From Cognatiluteimonas telluris (lineage in GTDB: Bacteria > Pseudomonadota > Gammaproteobacteria > Xanthomonadales > Xanthomonadaceae), in the NCBI RefSeq assembly GCF_011320095.1, contig NZ_JAANOY010000001.1, positions 1-64,000 on the forward strand: DNA of 64,000 nt, in the 5' to 3' direction. The notes beneath the pieces are model-generated. The model searched no databases. It saw only the letters and a program-made list of their open reading frames with translations, and was not told the DNA's origin. Of the stretch, positions 28,131-38,834 are shown one piece after another. The translations under genes were made by a program, and so were the position numbers. Numbering within the stretch: position 1 is the stretch's first letter; each line of letters begins with the position of its first letter.

Positions 28131-30521
28131 CTATTCACGGATCCGCGCGCCATGTTCGCGTTGCAGGGCGGCGGTCACCCCGGCCACCACCACGTCCACG
28201 TCGCGGTCGGTCAGGGTGCGCGAATCCTCCTGCAGAATCAAGCCCATAGCGAGACTCTTGAACCCCGTTTCCACCCCCTTGCCGGCATAGCGGTCGAACA
28301 GCCGCAACTCCCGCAGGGCGCCGCCAGCAGCCGCTTTCACGGTCGCCTCCACCGCGGCCCAAGGCAGGGCATCGGCGACGACGAACGCGAGGTCGCGGCG
28401 GACGGACGGATAACGCGACAGCGGCTGCGCCCGGGCGACCGAGCGCTGCGCGAGCGGCTCAAGATCGAGTTCGAAGGCGACCACCGTCGCGTCGATCCCG
28501 AGCGCCTGCTGCAGCTGCGGGTGCAACTGCCCGATCCAGCCCAGCGCCTGGCCGTTGCGGAAAACATCGGCCGAACGCCCCGGGTGCCCCCACGGCGCCT
28601 GCGACGGTCGGTACTCGAGGGTCGCGCCGGACAGCGCCGCGAGGCTGTCGAGGTCGCCGCGCAGGTCGTGGAAGTCGACCTCGCGCGCGGCGATGCCCCA
28701 TTGCTCGGCTGCGGCATCGCCGCAGGCGACGCCTGCCACGCGCGTCGTCTCCAGCGGCGCCGCGCCGGCCCCAGCCGCGGCGGCGAACACGCGCCCCAGC
28801 TCGAACAGGCGCACCCGCGGCTGCTGGCGCGCGAGGTTGCGCGCAAGCGAGGCCACCAGCCCCGGCAGCAGGCTGGTGCGCATCACGGCAAGTTCGGCGC
28901 TCAGCGGATTGGCCAGCGCCACCGCGCCATCGCCCAGCGTCCATGTCGCGAGCAGGCCGGCGTCGACGAAGGCGTAATTGATCGCCTCCAGGAAATCGCG
29001 CGACGCCAGCTGGCCGCGCAGCGCGGCATCGGCCACCCGCGTCTGGCTCGGCGCCGACAGGCGCGTGGCGCCACCCGGCAACGTCGCGGGGATCGCGTCG
29101 TAGCCATGGATGCGGGCGACCTCTTCGACCAGGTCTTCCTCGATCGCAAGGTCGAAGCGGCGCGTCGGCGGCGTCACGCGCCAACCCTCGGCGATCGCGT
29201 CGACCGCCAGGCCGAGCGCGCTGAGGATGCGCTGCACCTCGCCGTCCGCGATGGCGGCGCCGAGCACGCGCTGCAGGCGCGCGCGGCGCAGCAGGATCGG
29301 ACGCGGCGTGGGCAGGTGTGCGGCGAGCACGGCTTCGGTCACCGGCCCCGGCACGCCGCCGGCGATGTCCAGGATCAATCGCGTCGCGCGCTCGACCGCC
29401 ACGCGTGGCAACTCGGGATCCACGCCGCGCTCGAAGCGATGCCCGGCGTCGGTGTGCAGGCCCAGCCGCCGGCCGCGGCCGATGATGGCGGCCGGCGCGA
29501 AATGCGCGGCTTCGAGGAAGACGTTGCGAGTGCTGTCGGTCACGCGCGTGTCGTGGCCGCCCATGATCCCGGCCAGCGCCAGCGGCCGGCCTTCCGCAGC
29601 GGCGCCATCGACGACCAGCAGGTCACCGGCCTGCAAGGCCACGTCGCGGCCGTCGAGCAGCTTCAGCGCCTCGCCAGCGCGCGCATGGCGCACGCCGACC
29701 GGGCCGTGCAGCAGGTCGCGGTCGAACGCGTGCATCGGCTGCCCGAGTTCGAGCATCACGTACTGGGTCACGTCGACCAGCAGGCTGACCGGGCGTATGC
29801 CACTGCGTCGCAGGCGCTCGGCCATCCACGCCGGTGTCGCGCGCGAGGCGTCGACGCCTTCGATGACGCGGCCGACGTAACGCGGTGCATCGGCGCCGGC
29901 CCGCAACTCGATCGCAATGCTGGCGTCGCTCGCCGCTGGGACCGGCGCCGCGTCGAAAATGGCGACCTGGCTCCCGCAGGCGGCGGCCACGTCGTAGGCG
30001 ATGCCGCGCACGCTGAAGCAGTCGGCGCGATTGGGCGTGAGCTTGAGTTCGATGCTGGCGTCGGGAAGGCCGAGGTACGCCGCAAGCGGTTCCCCGATCG
30101 GCGCATCGTCCGGCAGTTCGAGCAGCCCGGAGGCGTCGGCGTCGATGCCCAGCTCCCTGGCCGAGCACAGCATGCCGTTGGATTCGACGCCCCTGAGTTT
30201 GGCCGCCTTGATCGTGAGATCGCCGATGCGCGTGCCGATCGTCGCCAGCGGCGCGACCAGGCCGGGCCGCGCGTTGGGCGCGCCGCAGACGATTTGCAAT
30301 CGTTGCCCTGCCCCGGCGTCGACCTGGCAGACCTGCAGGCGATCGGCTTCCGGGTGTTTGGCGCACTCGACGATGCGCGCGACGACGACGCCATCGAGCC
30401 CGGCGCCGACGACGGTCATGTCTTCGACCTCCAGCCCGATCGCCGTCAGCGTCGCCGCGAGTTGATCGCGGCCGGCCGTGATGGCGACATGTTCGCGGAG
30501 CCAGTTTTCAGGGAATTTCAT
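28131..30521 (-). CDS. pheT: Phenylalanyl-tRNA synthetase, beta subunit
   Basis: A 796-residue subunit of the alpha2-beta2 enzyme that charges tRNA-Phe; the beta chain carries tRNA-binding and editing domains. Visible parts are the N-terminal MKFPENWLREHV, the tRNA-binding (EMAP-like) domain with NARPGLVAPLATIG, the B3/4 editing domain (about 210-385; RGIAYDVAAA), the B5 domain, the catalytic-like domain (MRTSLLPGLVASLARN) and the C-terminal FDX-ACB domain (YPSVRRDLAFVV). The length is normal. The start at 30521 gives the family N-terminus. It is separated from pheS by 111 bp containing a palindromic repeat pair, which is unusual for these normally close genes. Confidence 0.97.
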   Translation of the reverse strand: MKFPENWLREHVAITAGRDQLAATLTAIGLEVEDMTVVGAGLDGVVVARIVECAKHPEADRLQVCQVDAGAGQRLQIVCGAPNARPGLVAPLATIGTRIGDLTIKAAKLRGVESNGMLCSARELGIDADASGLLELPDDAPIGEPLAAYLGLPDASIELKLTPNRADCFSVRGIAYDVAAACGSQVAIFDAAPVPAASDASIAIELRAGADAPRYVGRVIEGVDASRATPAWMAERLRRSGIRPVSLLVDVTQYVMLELGQPMHAFDRDLLHGPVGVRHARAGEALKLLDGRDVALQAGDLLVVDGAAAEGRPLALAGIMGGHDTRVTDSTRNVFLEAAHFAPAAIIGRGRRLGLHTDAGHRFERGVDPELPRVAVERATRLILDIAGGVPGPVTEAVLAAHLPTPRPILLRRARLQRVLGAAIADGEVQRILSALGLAVDAIAEGWRVTPPTRRFDLAIEEDLVEEVARIHGYDAIPATLPGGATRLSAPSQTRVADAALRGQLASRDFLEAINYAFVDAGLLATWTLGDGAVALANPLSAELAVMRTSLLPGLVASLARNLARQQPRVRLFELGRVFAAAAGAGAAPLETTRVAGVACGDAAAEQWGIAAREVDFHDLRGDLDSLAALSGATLEYRPSQAPWGHPGRSADVFRNGQALGWIGQLHPQLQQALGIDATVVAFELDLEPLAQRSVARAQPLSRYPSVRRDLAFVVADALPWAAVEATVKAAAGGALRELRLFDRYAGKGVETGFKSLAMGLILQEDSRTLTDRDVDVVVAGVTAALQREHGARIRE

Positions 30522-30536
30522 CGATGTCCATCTCGC

Positions 30537-30619
30537 GTGGCCCGGATAAGCCCAGCGCATCCGGGGCGTTGCAGCAGCGTGCGGAACAACCCCCGGGTGC
30601 GCTGCGCTTACCCGGGCTA
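30537..30619. repeat. Inverted pair of GTAGCCCGGG-type palindromic elements between pheS and pheT
   Basis: Two copies of the same dispersed element as in the 1-255 array face each other: gtggcccggataagcccagc... (30537-30566) and ...gtgcgctgcgcttacccggg (30590-30619). Each is itself imperfectly palindromic and the pair can form a larger stem. They fill the 111-bp gap between pheS and pheT. Confidence 0.85.
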
Positions 30620-30632
30620 ACGTGGCGATCGG

Positions 30633-31733
<1,101 letters not shown>

Positions 31734-31758
31734 TCAAGCCATGGCCCCCGAAAACGAA

Positions 31759-31788
31759 CATGGGGAAGGACTTGCGCCCTTCCCCATG
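31759..31788 (-). terminator. Terminator or attenuator between rplT and pheS
   Basis: On the minus strand an 11-bp stem (catggggaagg / ccttccccatg) is followed by GTTCGTTTTC. It lies 53 bp after rplT and 116 bp before pheS. In enterobacteria pheST is controlled by attenuation at this place; here the hairpin is clear, but a convincing Phe-rich leader peptide is not. Confidence 0.65.
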
Positions 31789-31840
31789 CGTGTACTGCAT
31801 TGTCACGACCACGACGCGAACGCCGTGGGCGGCAACGAAC

Positions 31841-32200
31841 TTACGCTGCGAGCGCGCCCTTGGCCTTTTCCGCCAGCGCCGCAAAACCCGCGGCGTCGTG
31901 CACGGCGATGTCCGCCAGCACCTTGCGGTCGAGGGTGATGCCGGCCTTCATCAGGCCGTTCATGAAGCGGCTGTAGCTGATGCCGTTGATGCGGGCGGCG
32001 GCGTTGATGCGCGCGATCCACAGCGTGCGGAACTGGCGCTTGCGCTGCTTGCGGCCGATGTAGGCGTACTGCAGGGCCTTCGTCACCGCCTGTTTGGCGA
32101 CGCGGAAGACCTTGCGGCGGGCGTGGTAGTAGCCCTTGGCCTGCTTCAGGATTTTCTTGTGGCGCCGACGCGCCTGTACACCACGTTTGACTCGTGCCAT
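31841..32200 (-). CDS. rplT: 50S ribosomal protein L20
   Basis: A 119-residue, strongly basic r-protein with the standard L20 sequence ([18 protein letters not shown], then [20 protein letters not shown], then [21 protein letters not shown]). It binds 23S rRNA early in 50S assembly and in enterobacteria represses the rpmI-rplT part of the infC operon. It is 11 bp downstream of rpmI. Confidence 0.98.
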   Translation of the reverse strand: MARVKRGVQARRRHKKILKQAKGYYHARRKVFRVAKQAVTKALQYAYIGRKQRKRQFRTLWIARINAAARINGISYSRFMNGLMKAGITLDRKVLADIAVHDAAGFAALAEKAKGALAA

Positions 32201-32211
32201 GTCTTATCTCC

Positions 32212-32409
32212 TCACAGGTACGGAAGCATGCGGTCCAGACGGCCTGCATCCTCGGGACGAACATGGTTCGTCTGCCGCAGGTTGCGCTTCCGCTTGGTCG
32301 CTTTCTTCGTGAGGATGTGGCTCTTGTTGGCGTGGCCGCACTTGTACTTGCCGGAAGCGGTCTTCCGGAAGCGCTTGGCCGCCGCCCGATTGGTCTTGAT
32401 CTTGGGCAT
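32212..32409 (-). CDS. rpmI: 50S ribosomal protein L35
   Basis: A 65-residue r-protein starting [20 protein letters not shown] and ending near [15 protein letters not shown], the normal L35 length. The start was moved from the longest ORF (32463) to the family start. It lies 11 bp before rplT and, unusually, 282 bp after infC. Confidence 0.98.
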   Translation of the reverse strand: MPKIKTNRAAAKRFRKTASGKYKCGHANKSHILTKKATKRKRNLRQTNHVRPEDAGRLDRMLPYL

Positions 32410-32691
32410 TGCGGGAGGGTCCTTGTCGTTTCTGTCACTGGCTGGGCGGTGGTCATGGACCACGCTTTCCGTCCTGCCCTTGCCGGTCGTAAGTCGTTGA
32501 TCCCCAAGGATTGACGACAGGTTCCTGGTAGTGCGGGTACAGCACCCGGCGAACCGGGCCGCGCATTATGCGGGCCAGACGGCCAGGTTGCAAATAAAAC
32601 CTTGGGAATCAGCGGGTTTGCCGGGGTTTGTCGCATGTCGCCGCCCCCACCCCAACCCTCCCCCGCTGCGCGGAGGAGGGAGCCGCCCAGG
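32410..32691 (-). other. infC-rpmI intergenic region
   Basis: No gene is visible. It contains a dispersed GC-rich palindrome directly after infC (32645-32690). Nearer to rpmI are several short GC inverted repeats, including tgcgggtacagcacccggcg near 32532. In enterobacteria the L20 repressor binds mRNA at this junction; a structured leader here is plausible, but I could not fold it. Confidence 0.4.
32645..32690. repeat. GC-rich dispersed palindrome (CCCCAACCCTCCCCCGCTGCGCGG type)
   Basis: The element reads ccaaccctcccccgctgcgc followed by ggaggagggagcc, with the two CCCTCC/GGAGGG arms forming a hairpin. It is a common intergenic element type in Xanthomonadaceae and Burkholderiales. It abuts the infC stop codon and could act as a transcript-end stabiliser. 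Confidence 0.65.
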
Positions 32692-33216
32692 TCAGGTCTT
32701 CTTCTTGGGGGCGATCATCATCACCATCTGCCGGCCTTCCAGGCGCGGACGAGATTCGATGACGATGTCCTCGCCCAGGTCGGCCTCGATCCGGTTGGCC
32801 ATCTCGCGGCCGAGCTCCTGGTGGCTCATCTCGCGGCCACGGAAGCGGATGTTGACCTTGATCTTGTCGCCCTCTTCCAGGAAGCGGCGCATGTTGCGCA
32901 GCTTGATCTGGTAATCGCCCTCGTCGGTGACGGGGCGGAACTTCATTTCCTTGATCTCGACCTGGCGGGTCTTCTTCTTGGCTTCGTTGGCCTTCTTCTG
33001 CTGCTCGAAGCGGAACTTGCCGAAGTCCATGATCTTGCAGACCGGCGGATCGGCATTGGGCTGGATTTCAACCAGGTCCAGGCCTTCCTCCTCGGCCTTG
33101 GCGAGGGCTTCGTCGCGCGACAGCACGCCGACCATTTCGCCATCGCTGCCGATCACGCGCACACGGGGTACGCGGATTTCGTTGTTCTTGCGGTTCTGCT
33201 TTTCAGGGGTGCTGAT
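32692..33216 (-). CDS. infC: Translation initiation factor IF-3, ATC start codon
   Basis: A 174-residue factor that binds the 30S subunit, prevents premature joining with 50S and checks start-codon pairing. The canonical-start ORF (GTG at 33162) truncates the protein. Reading upstream in frame gives [20 protein letters not shown], the usual IF-3 N-terminus, beginning at ATC (33214-33216) with GGAG 8 nt upstream. Rare AUU/AUC starts in infC are known and make its translation self-limiting, because IF-3 rejects them. Other signatures are [20 protein letters not shown] and the C-terminal domain ([17 protein letters not shown]). It lies 53 bp after thrS on the same strand. Confidence 0.95.
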   Translation of the reverse strand: MSTPEKQNRKNNEIRVPRVRVIGSDGEMVGVLSRDEALAKAEEEGLDLVEIQPNADPPVCKIMDFGKFRFEQQKKANEAKKKTRQVEIKEMKFRPVTDEGDYQIKLRNMRRFLEEGDKIKVNIRFRGREMSHQELGREMANRIEADLGEDIVIESRPRLEGRQMVMMIAPKKKT

Positions 33217-33269
33217 GTTGCGATCTCCGGAGTGGAACGTGCCGGTCGCGACGCGGCCGGGCCAAGTGT

Positions 33270-35174
33270 TCAGCTAGGGACGTGCTCGTCATGTAAACGC
33301 GCGGCGAAATCGGAGACGGACATCGTCCCCAGATCCTCCCCCGAACGCGAGCGCACGGCCACTGCGCCATTGTCCTTCTCGCGATCCCCGACCACCAGCA
33401 GGTATGGCACCCGCTGCAGCGTGTGCTCGCGGATCTTATAGCCGATCTTCTCGTTCCGCAAATCGGCGGCGACGCGGAAGCCTTGATTTGCAAGGGTTTT
33501 CCGGACCTCCTCGGCCCAATCGGCCTGGGCGTCGGTGATATTCAGGACCACGGCCTGGACCGGTGCCAGCCAGGCCGGGAAATTGCCGGCGTGGTGCTCG
33601 ATCAGGATGCCGATGAAGCGCTCCATCGAGCCCACGATGGCGCGGTGCAGCATGACGGGGTGGCGCTTCTGGCTGGTCTCGTCGACGTATTCGGCGCCCA
33701 GCCGGCCCGGCATCATGAAATCGACCTGCATCGTGCCCAGCTGCCAGGTACGGCCGATGGCGTCGCGCAGGTGGTATTCGATTTTCGGCCCGTAGAAGGC
33801 GCCCTCGCCCGGCAGCTCCTCCCATTCGACGCCGCAGGCGCGCAGGGCATTGCGCAGCGCCGCCTCGGCCTTGTCCCAGGTCGCATCGTCGCCCAGTCGC
33901 GGCTCCGGACGCAGCGCAAGCTTGAGCTGGACGTCGGTGAAGCCGAAGTCGGCGTAGACCTTCATGGCCTGCTGGTGGAAGGCGGTGACCTCGGACTCGA
34001 TCTGGTCCTCGGTGCAGAACACGTGGCCGTCGTCCTGGGTGAAGCCGCGCACGCGCAGGATCCCGTGCAGCGCGCCCGATGGCTCGTTGCGATGGCAGGC
34101 GCCGAACTCGCCGTAGCGGATCGGAAGGTCGCGGTAGCTGTGCAGCCCCTGGTTGAACACCTGCACGTGGCCCGGGCAGTTCATCGGCTTGAGCGCGTAG
34201 GTGCGCTTCTCCGACTCGGTGAAGAACATGTTGTCCTTGTAGTTGTCCCAGTGCCCTGACTTCTTCCACAGCTCGACGTCGAGGATCTGCGGGCAGCGGA
34301 CCTCGCCATAGCCGGTCTGCCGGTACACCTTGCGCATGTACTGCTCGACCACCTGCCACACCGACCAGCCCTTCGGGTGCCAGAACACCAGGCCCGGCGC
34401 TTCTTCCTGCAGGTGGAACAGGTCCTGCTGCCGGGCGATCTTGCGATGGTCGCGCTTCTCGGCTTCCTCGAGCTGCGTCAGGTACGCCTTGAGGTCCTTG
34501 TCATTCAACCAGGCGGTGCCGTAGATGCGGCTGAGCATCTGGTTGTTGTGGTCGCCGCGCCAGTACGCGCCCGCGACTTTCATCAGCTTGAACGCGCGCA
34601 GCTTGTCGGTACCGGGCACGTGCGGGCCGCGGCACAGGTCGGTGAATTCGCCCTGCGTGTAGAGCGAAAGCTCCTGGTCGGCGGGGATCGACTCGATGAT
34701 CTGCGCCTTGTACTCCTCGCCGATGCCGCGGAAGAACTGCGTCGCCTCGTCGCGCGATTTCACGCTGCGCGAGACCGGCATGGCTTCCTTGACGATCTTC
34801 TGCATCTCCGCCTCGATCGCCGGCAGGTCCTCCGGCGTGAACGGGCGCTCGAAGGCAAAGTCGTAATAGAAGCCGTTGTCGATCACCGGGCCGATGGTGA
34901 CCTGCGCACCGGGGTACAGCCGCTGCACGGCCTGCGCGAGCAGGTGCGCGGTTGAATGGCGCAGCACGTCGAGTGCGTCGGGATGCTTGTCGGTGACGAT
35001 CTCCAGCGCCGCGTCCTGGTCGATGCGGAAGCTGGTGTCGACGAGCCTGCCGTCGACCTTGCCGGCCAGCGCGGCCTTGGCCAGGCCGGGGCCGATGGAC
35101 GTGGCGATTTCGGCAACGGAAACGGGCTGGTCGAATTCGCGGCGCGAGCCGTCGGGGAGCGTGATGGCGATCAT
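33270..35174 (-). CDS. thrS: Threonyl-tRNA synthetase
   Basis: A 634-residue class II synthetase with the normal domain order: an N-terminal TGS domain ([15 protein letters not shown]), an editing domain with the zinc-type [11 protein letters not shown] motif, a catalytic core ([10 protein letters not shown]; motif 2 in [26 protein letters not shown]), and a C-terminal anticodon-binding domain ([20 protein letters not shown]). It is first in the thrS-infC-rpmI-rplT-pheS-pheT-ihfA-merR series. No leader or T-box is visible in the 272 bp upstream, which hold only the tRNA-Val terminator. Confidence 0.98.
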   Translation of the reverse strand: MIAITLPDGSRREFDQPVSVAEIATSIGPGLAKAALAGKVDGRLVDTSFRIDQDAALEIVTDKHPDALDVLRHSTAHLLAQAVQRLYPGAQVTIGPVIDNGFYYDFAFERPFTPEDLPAIEAEMQKIVKEAMPVSRSVKSRDEATQFFRGIGEEYKAQIIESIPADQELSLYTQGEFTDLCRGPHVPGTDKLRAFKLMKVAGAYWRGDHNNQMLSRIYGTAWLNDKDLKAYLTQLEEAEKRDHRKIARQQDLFHLQEEAPGLVFWHPKGWSVWQVVEQYMRKVYRQTGYGEVRCPQILDVELWKKSGHWDNYKDNMFFTESEKRTYALKPMNCPGHVQVFNQGLHSYRDLPIRYGEFGACHRNEPSGALHGILRVRGFTQDDGHVFCTEDQIESEVTAFHQQAMKVYADFGFTDVQLKLALRPEPRLGDDATWDKAEAALRNALRACGVEWEELPGEGAFYGPKIEYHLRDAIGRTWQLGTMQVDFMMPGRLGAEYVDETSQKRHPVMLHRAIVGSMERFIGILIEHHAGNFPAWLAPVQAVVLNITDAQADWAEEVRKTLANQGFRVAADLRNEKIGYKIREHTLQRVPYLLVVGDREKDNGAVAVRSRSGEDLGTMSVSDFAARLHDEHVPS

Positions 35175-35296
35175 GGGTCCGATGTTCTAATGGGATCGAC
35201 GTGGGCAGCGGACGGTGCGTTGAGCCTGGATTGTCCTGGCGCGCGGCGGCGCGGCCATCGACTCATCGCACCCGTCATCGCCGGCAGCGAGACAAC

Positions 35297-35317
35297 AAAA
35301 AAGCGCCACGAGGGCGC
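35297..35317 (-). terminator. Rho-independent terminator of the tRNA-Val transcript
   Basis: On the minus strand a short GC stem (ggcgc / gcgcc, loop ctcgt) is followed by TTTTTTG. It is 130 bp beyond tRNA-Val and 120 bp before thrS. The region 35175-35447 contains no gene. Confidence 0.85.
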
Positions 35318-35447
35318 CTGGACAGTTCAGCCTTCGTGGACGGATCAGCAGTGGGCCGTGGTAGTGCTCATGTCGCACGCTCGGCCGGCGTTTCCGCGGG
35401 CCACCTGTCTGGATTGATGTCTGCCGAAGCCGCCACGCATCGCTGCG

Positions 35448-35522
35448 TGGTGGGCGGTACAGGGTTCGAACCTGTGACCCCTACCATGTCAAGGTAGTGC
35501 TCTACCGCTGAGCTAACCGCCC
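35448..35522 (-). tRNA. tRNA-Val (anticodon GAC)
   Basis: A 75-nt cloverleaf with encoded CCA. The acceptor stem is GGGCGGT/ACCGCCC, the anticodon stem CTACC/GGTAG encloses the loop TTGACAT (anticodon GAC), and the T-arm contains GGTTCGAACC. A small inverted repeat (gcccgca/tgcgggc, about 35519-35541) touches its 5' end. Confidence 0.96.
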
Positions 35523-35708
35523 GCAGATCCCCTTGCGGGCGCGCAGTCTAGCCGATGGCGGCGGCAGCGGACAACCGAGGCCGACGGCGCCGCCCGCCCT
35601 TCCGGGGTCTGGCGGGCACACAGTCGACATCCCGATGCCGCGGCGACGGTCGCGCGGGCATCCCGCATCCGGCGCAATCCAGGGCACCTGCCCGCGCGGC
35701 GCGCCGGC

Positions 35709-37739
<2,031 letters not shown>

Positions 37740-38112
37740 CGGCGGCGGAACATGGGGGATCGGTCAGTTTATCCCGACCGGCCGGGGCAGCCTGACTGGG
37801 TGCTGTCGGCAAGGGGGATGCGAATGCGCGCTCGATCCGTCCACCCTCGGCTCGGCCGGGCCAGGTGATGGCGAAGCCGACCGGCGCGGCCTGCCCCCCG
37901 GAGCCGCCCGCATGGACCCCGCCATGGACCCGTCGCCGGACCCATGTCCTTGCCGTGATCGTCGCCGGCGCTGCAGGCATCTTCCAGGCTGTCGCCGCCG
38001 CCCCCCACGCGCTCGCGCGGTGGTTTCCTACCGGGAACACACCAGGCCGCCGATCGCGGCGATCGCGTGGGCTGCCTAAGGTGTGCCCTCCATCTGCGCA
38101 AGGAAGCGCGAC
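37740..38112. other. Intergenic region between uvrB and fimT
   Basis: This 373-bp stretch separates two divergent genes. It is GC-rich and has no ORF that looks coding. It should hold both promoters, but no convincing -10/-35 pair was found. A small palindrome (gatcgcggcgatcgcg, about 38054-38069) lies 45 bp before the fimT start. Confidence 0.5.
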
Positions 38113-38652
38113 ATGCCGGGCCGGAATGCTGGATTCACGTTGATCGAAGCGATGATCGTGCTGGTCGTGGGGTGCCTGCTGGTCGGGATCGCGGTCCCGG
38201 CGTGGAGTGCCGCCCTGGAAAGCGCCCATGCCATCTCCGCGAAGGCCGACCTGGCTACCACCCTGACGCGCTCAATCACCCACGCGACGTTGGCCGGCAG
38301 CGAAGTCGTCCTCTGTCCCGGAGACGCCAGCGGCTGCCGGGGCACCCCGGATTGGAGCCATGGCTGGATCGCCTATGCCGATATCGACGGCAACCGCCAG
38401 CGCGGGGCCAACGAGACGCTGCTGCAGCTTGAAAAGCCGCTCGATGGCAAGGTCCACCTGCGCAGCACGGCCGGGCGCACGCGGCTGGTGTTCCAGCCCA
38501 ATGGCGGCAACGCCGGATCCAACGTCACCTTCACCCTGTGCGACGGGCGCGGCCGGGCCAGGGCCACGACATTGGTGCTGGCCAACGACGGACGCTTGCG
38601 CACGGGCGTGCCCAGCGCCGCCGCCGCGGACGCCTGCATGCAGCCGATGTGA
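38113..38652 (+). CDS. fimT: GspH/FimT-family pseudopilin
   Basis: A 179-residue prepilin-like protein with the very short leader MPGRNAG and the class III signal G|FTLIEAMIVLVV: cleavage after Gly7, Phe at +1 and Glu at +5. A hydrophobic helix is followed by a GspH/FimT-type globular domain (ADLATTLTRSITHATLAGSEVVLCPG). AAGGAAG precedes the ATG at 38113. Pseudopilins of this type prime type IV pilus assembly and some FimT proteins bind DNA during uptake; the DNA-binding role is not shown here. It is separated from the main pilin operon by tRNA-Asn. A GspH-like protein of another system cannot be excluded. Confidence 0.88.
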   Translation: MPGRNAGFTLIEAMIVLVVGCLLVGIAVPAWSAALESAHAISAKADLATTLTRSITHATLAGSEVVLCPGDASGCRGTPDWSHGWIAYADIDGNRQRGANETLLQLEKPLDGKVHLRSTAGRTRLVFQPNGGNAGSNVTFTLCDGRGRARATTLVLANDGRLRTGVPSAAAADACMQPM

Positions 38653-38699
38653 TGCCGCCGGTTGCGTGACGCGGGCGGCCTCGGCACAATGACGCCCCC

Positions 38700-38776
38700 G
38701 CCCGAATAGCTCAGCTGGTTAGAGCACTTGACTGTTAATCAGGGGGTCGTTGGTTCGAGTCCAACTTCGGGCGCCA
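38700..38776 (+). tRNA. tRNA-Asn (anticodon GTT)
   Basis: A 77-nt cloverleaf with encoded CCA. The acceptor stem is GCCCGAA/TTCGGGC, the anticodon loop is CTGTTAA (anticodon GTT), and the T-arm contains GGTTCGAGTCC. A strong terminator follows. Confidence 0.96.
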
Positions 38777-38790
38777 GATCAGGATCCAGC

Positions 38791-38818
38791 AAAAAGCCCG
38801 CCTTTCGGCGGGCTTTTT
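38791..38818. terminator. Bidirectional terminator between tRNA-Asn and the PilV-like gene
   Basis: A perfect stem (aaaaagcccgcc / ggcgggcttttt, loop TTTC) with A-run and T-run on both sides. It serves tRNA-Asn on the plus strand and the pilus operon ending at 38835 on the minus strand. Confidence 0.95.
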
Positions 38819-38834
38819 GTTTGGTCCGGCCTCA

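Noticed and set aside
28116-30620. An 834-residue plus-strand ORF opposite pheT
   Set aside because: pheT on the minus strand is complete with all domains; the frame has no recognisable motif.
35519-35541. The inverted repeat touching tRNA-Val as a uvrB terminator
   Set aside because: It has no T-run and overlaps the mature tRNA end, so a terminator function is not supported.
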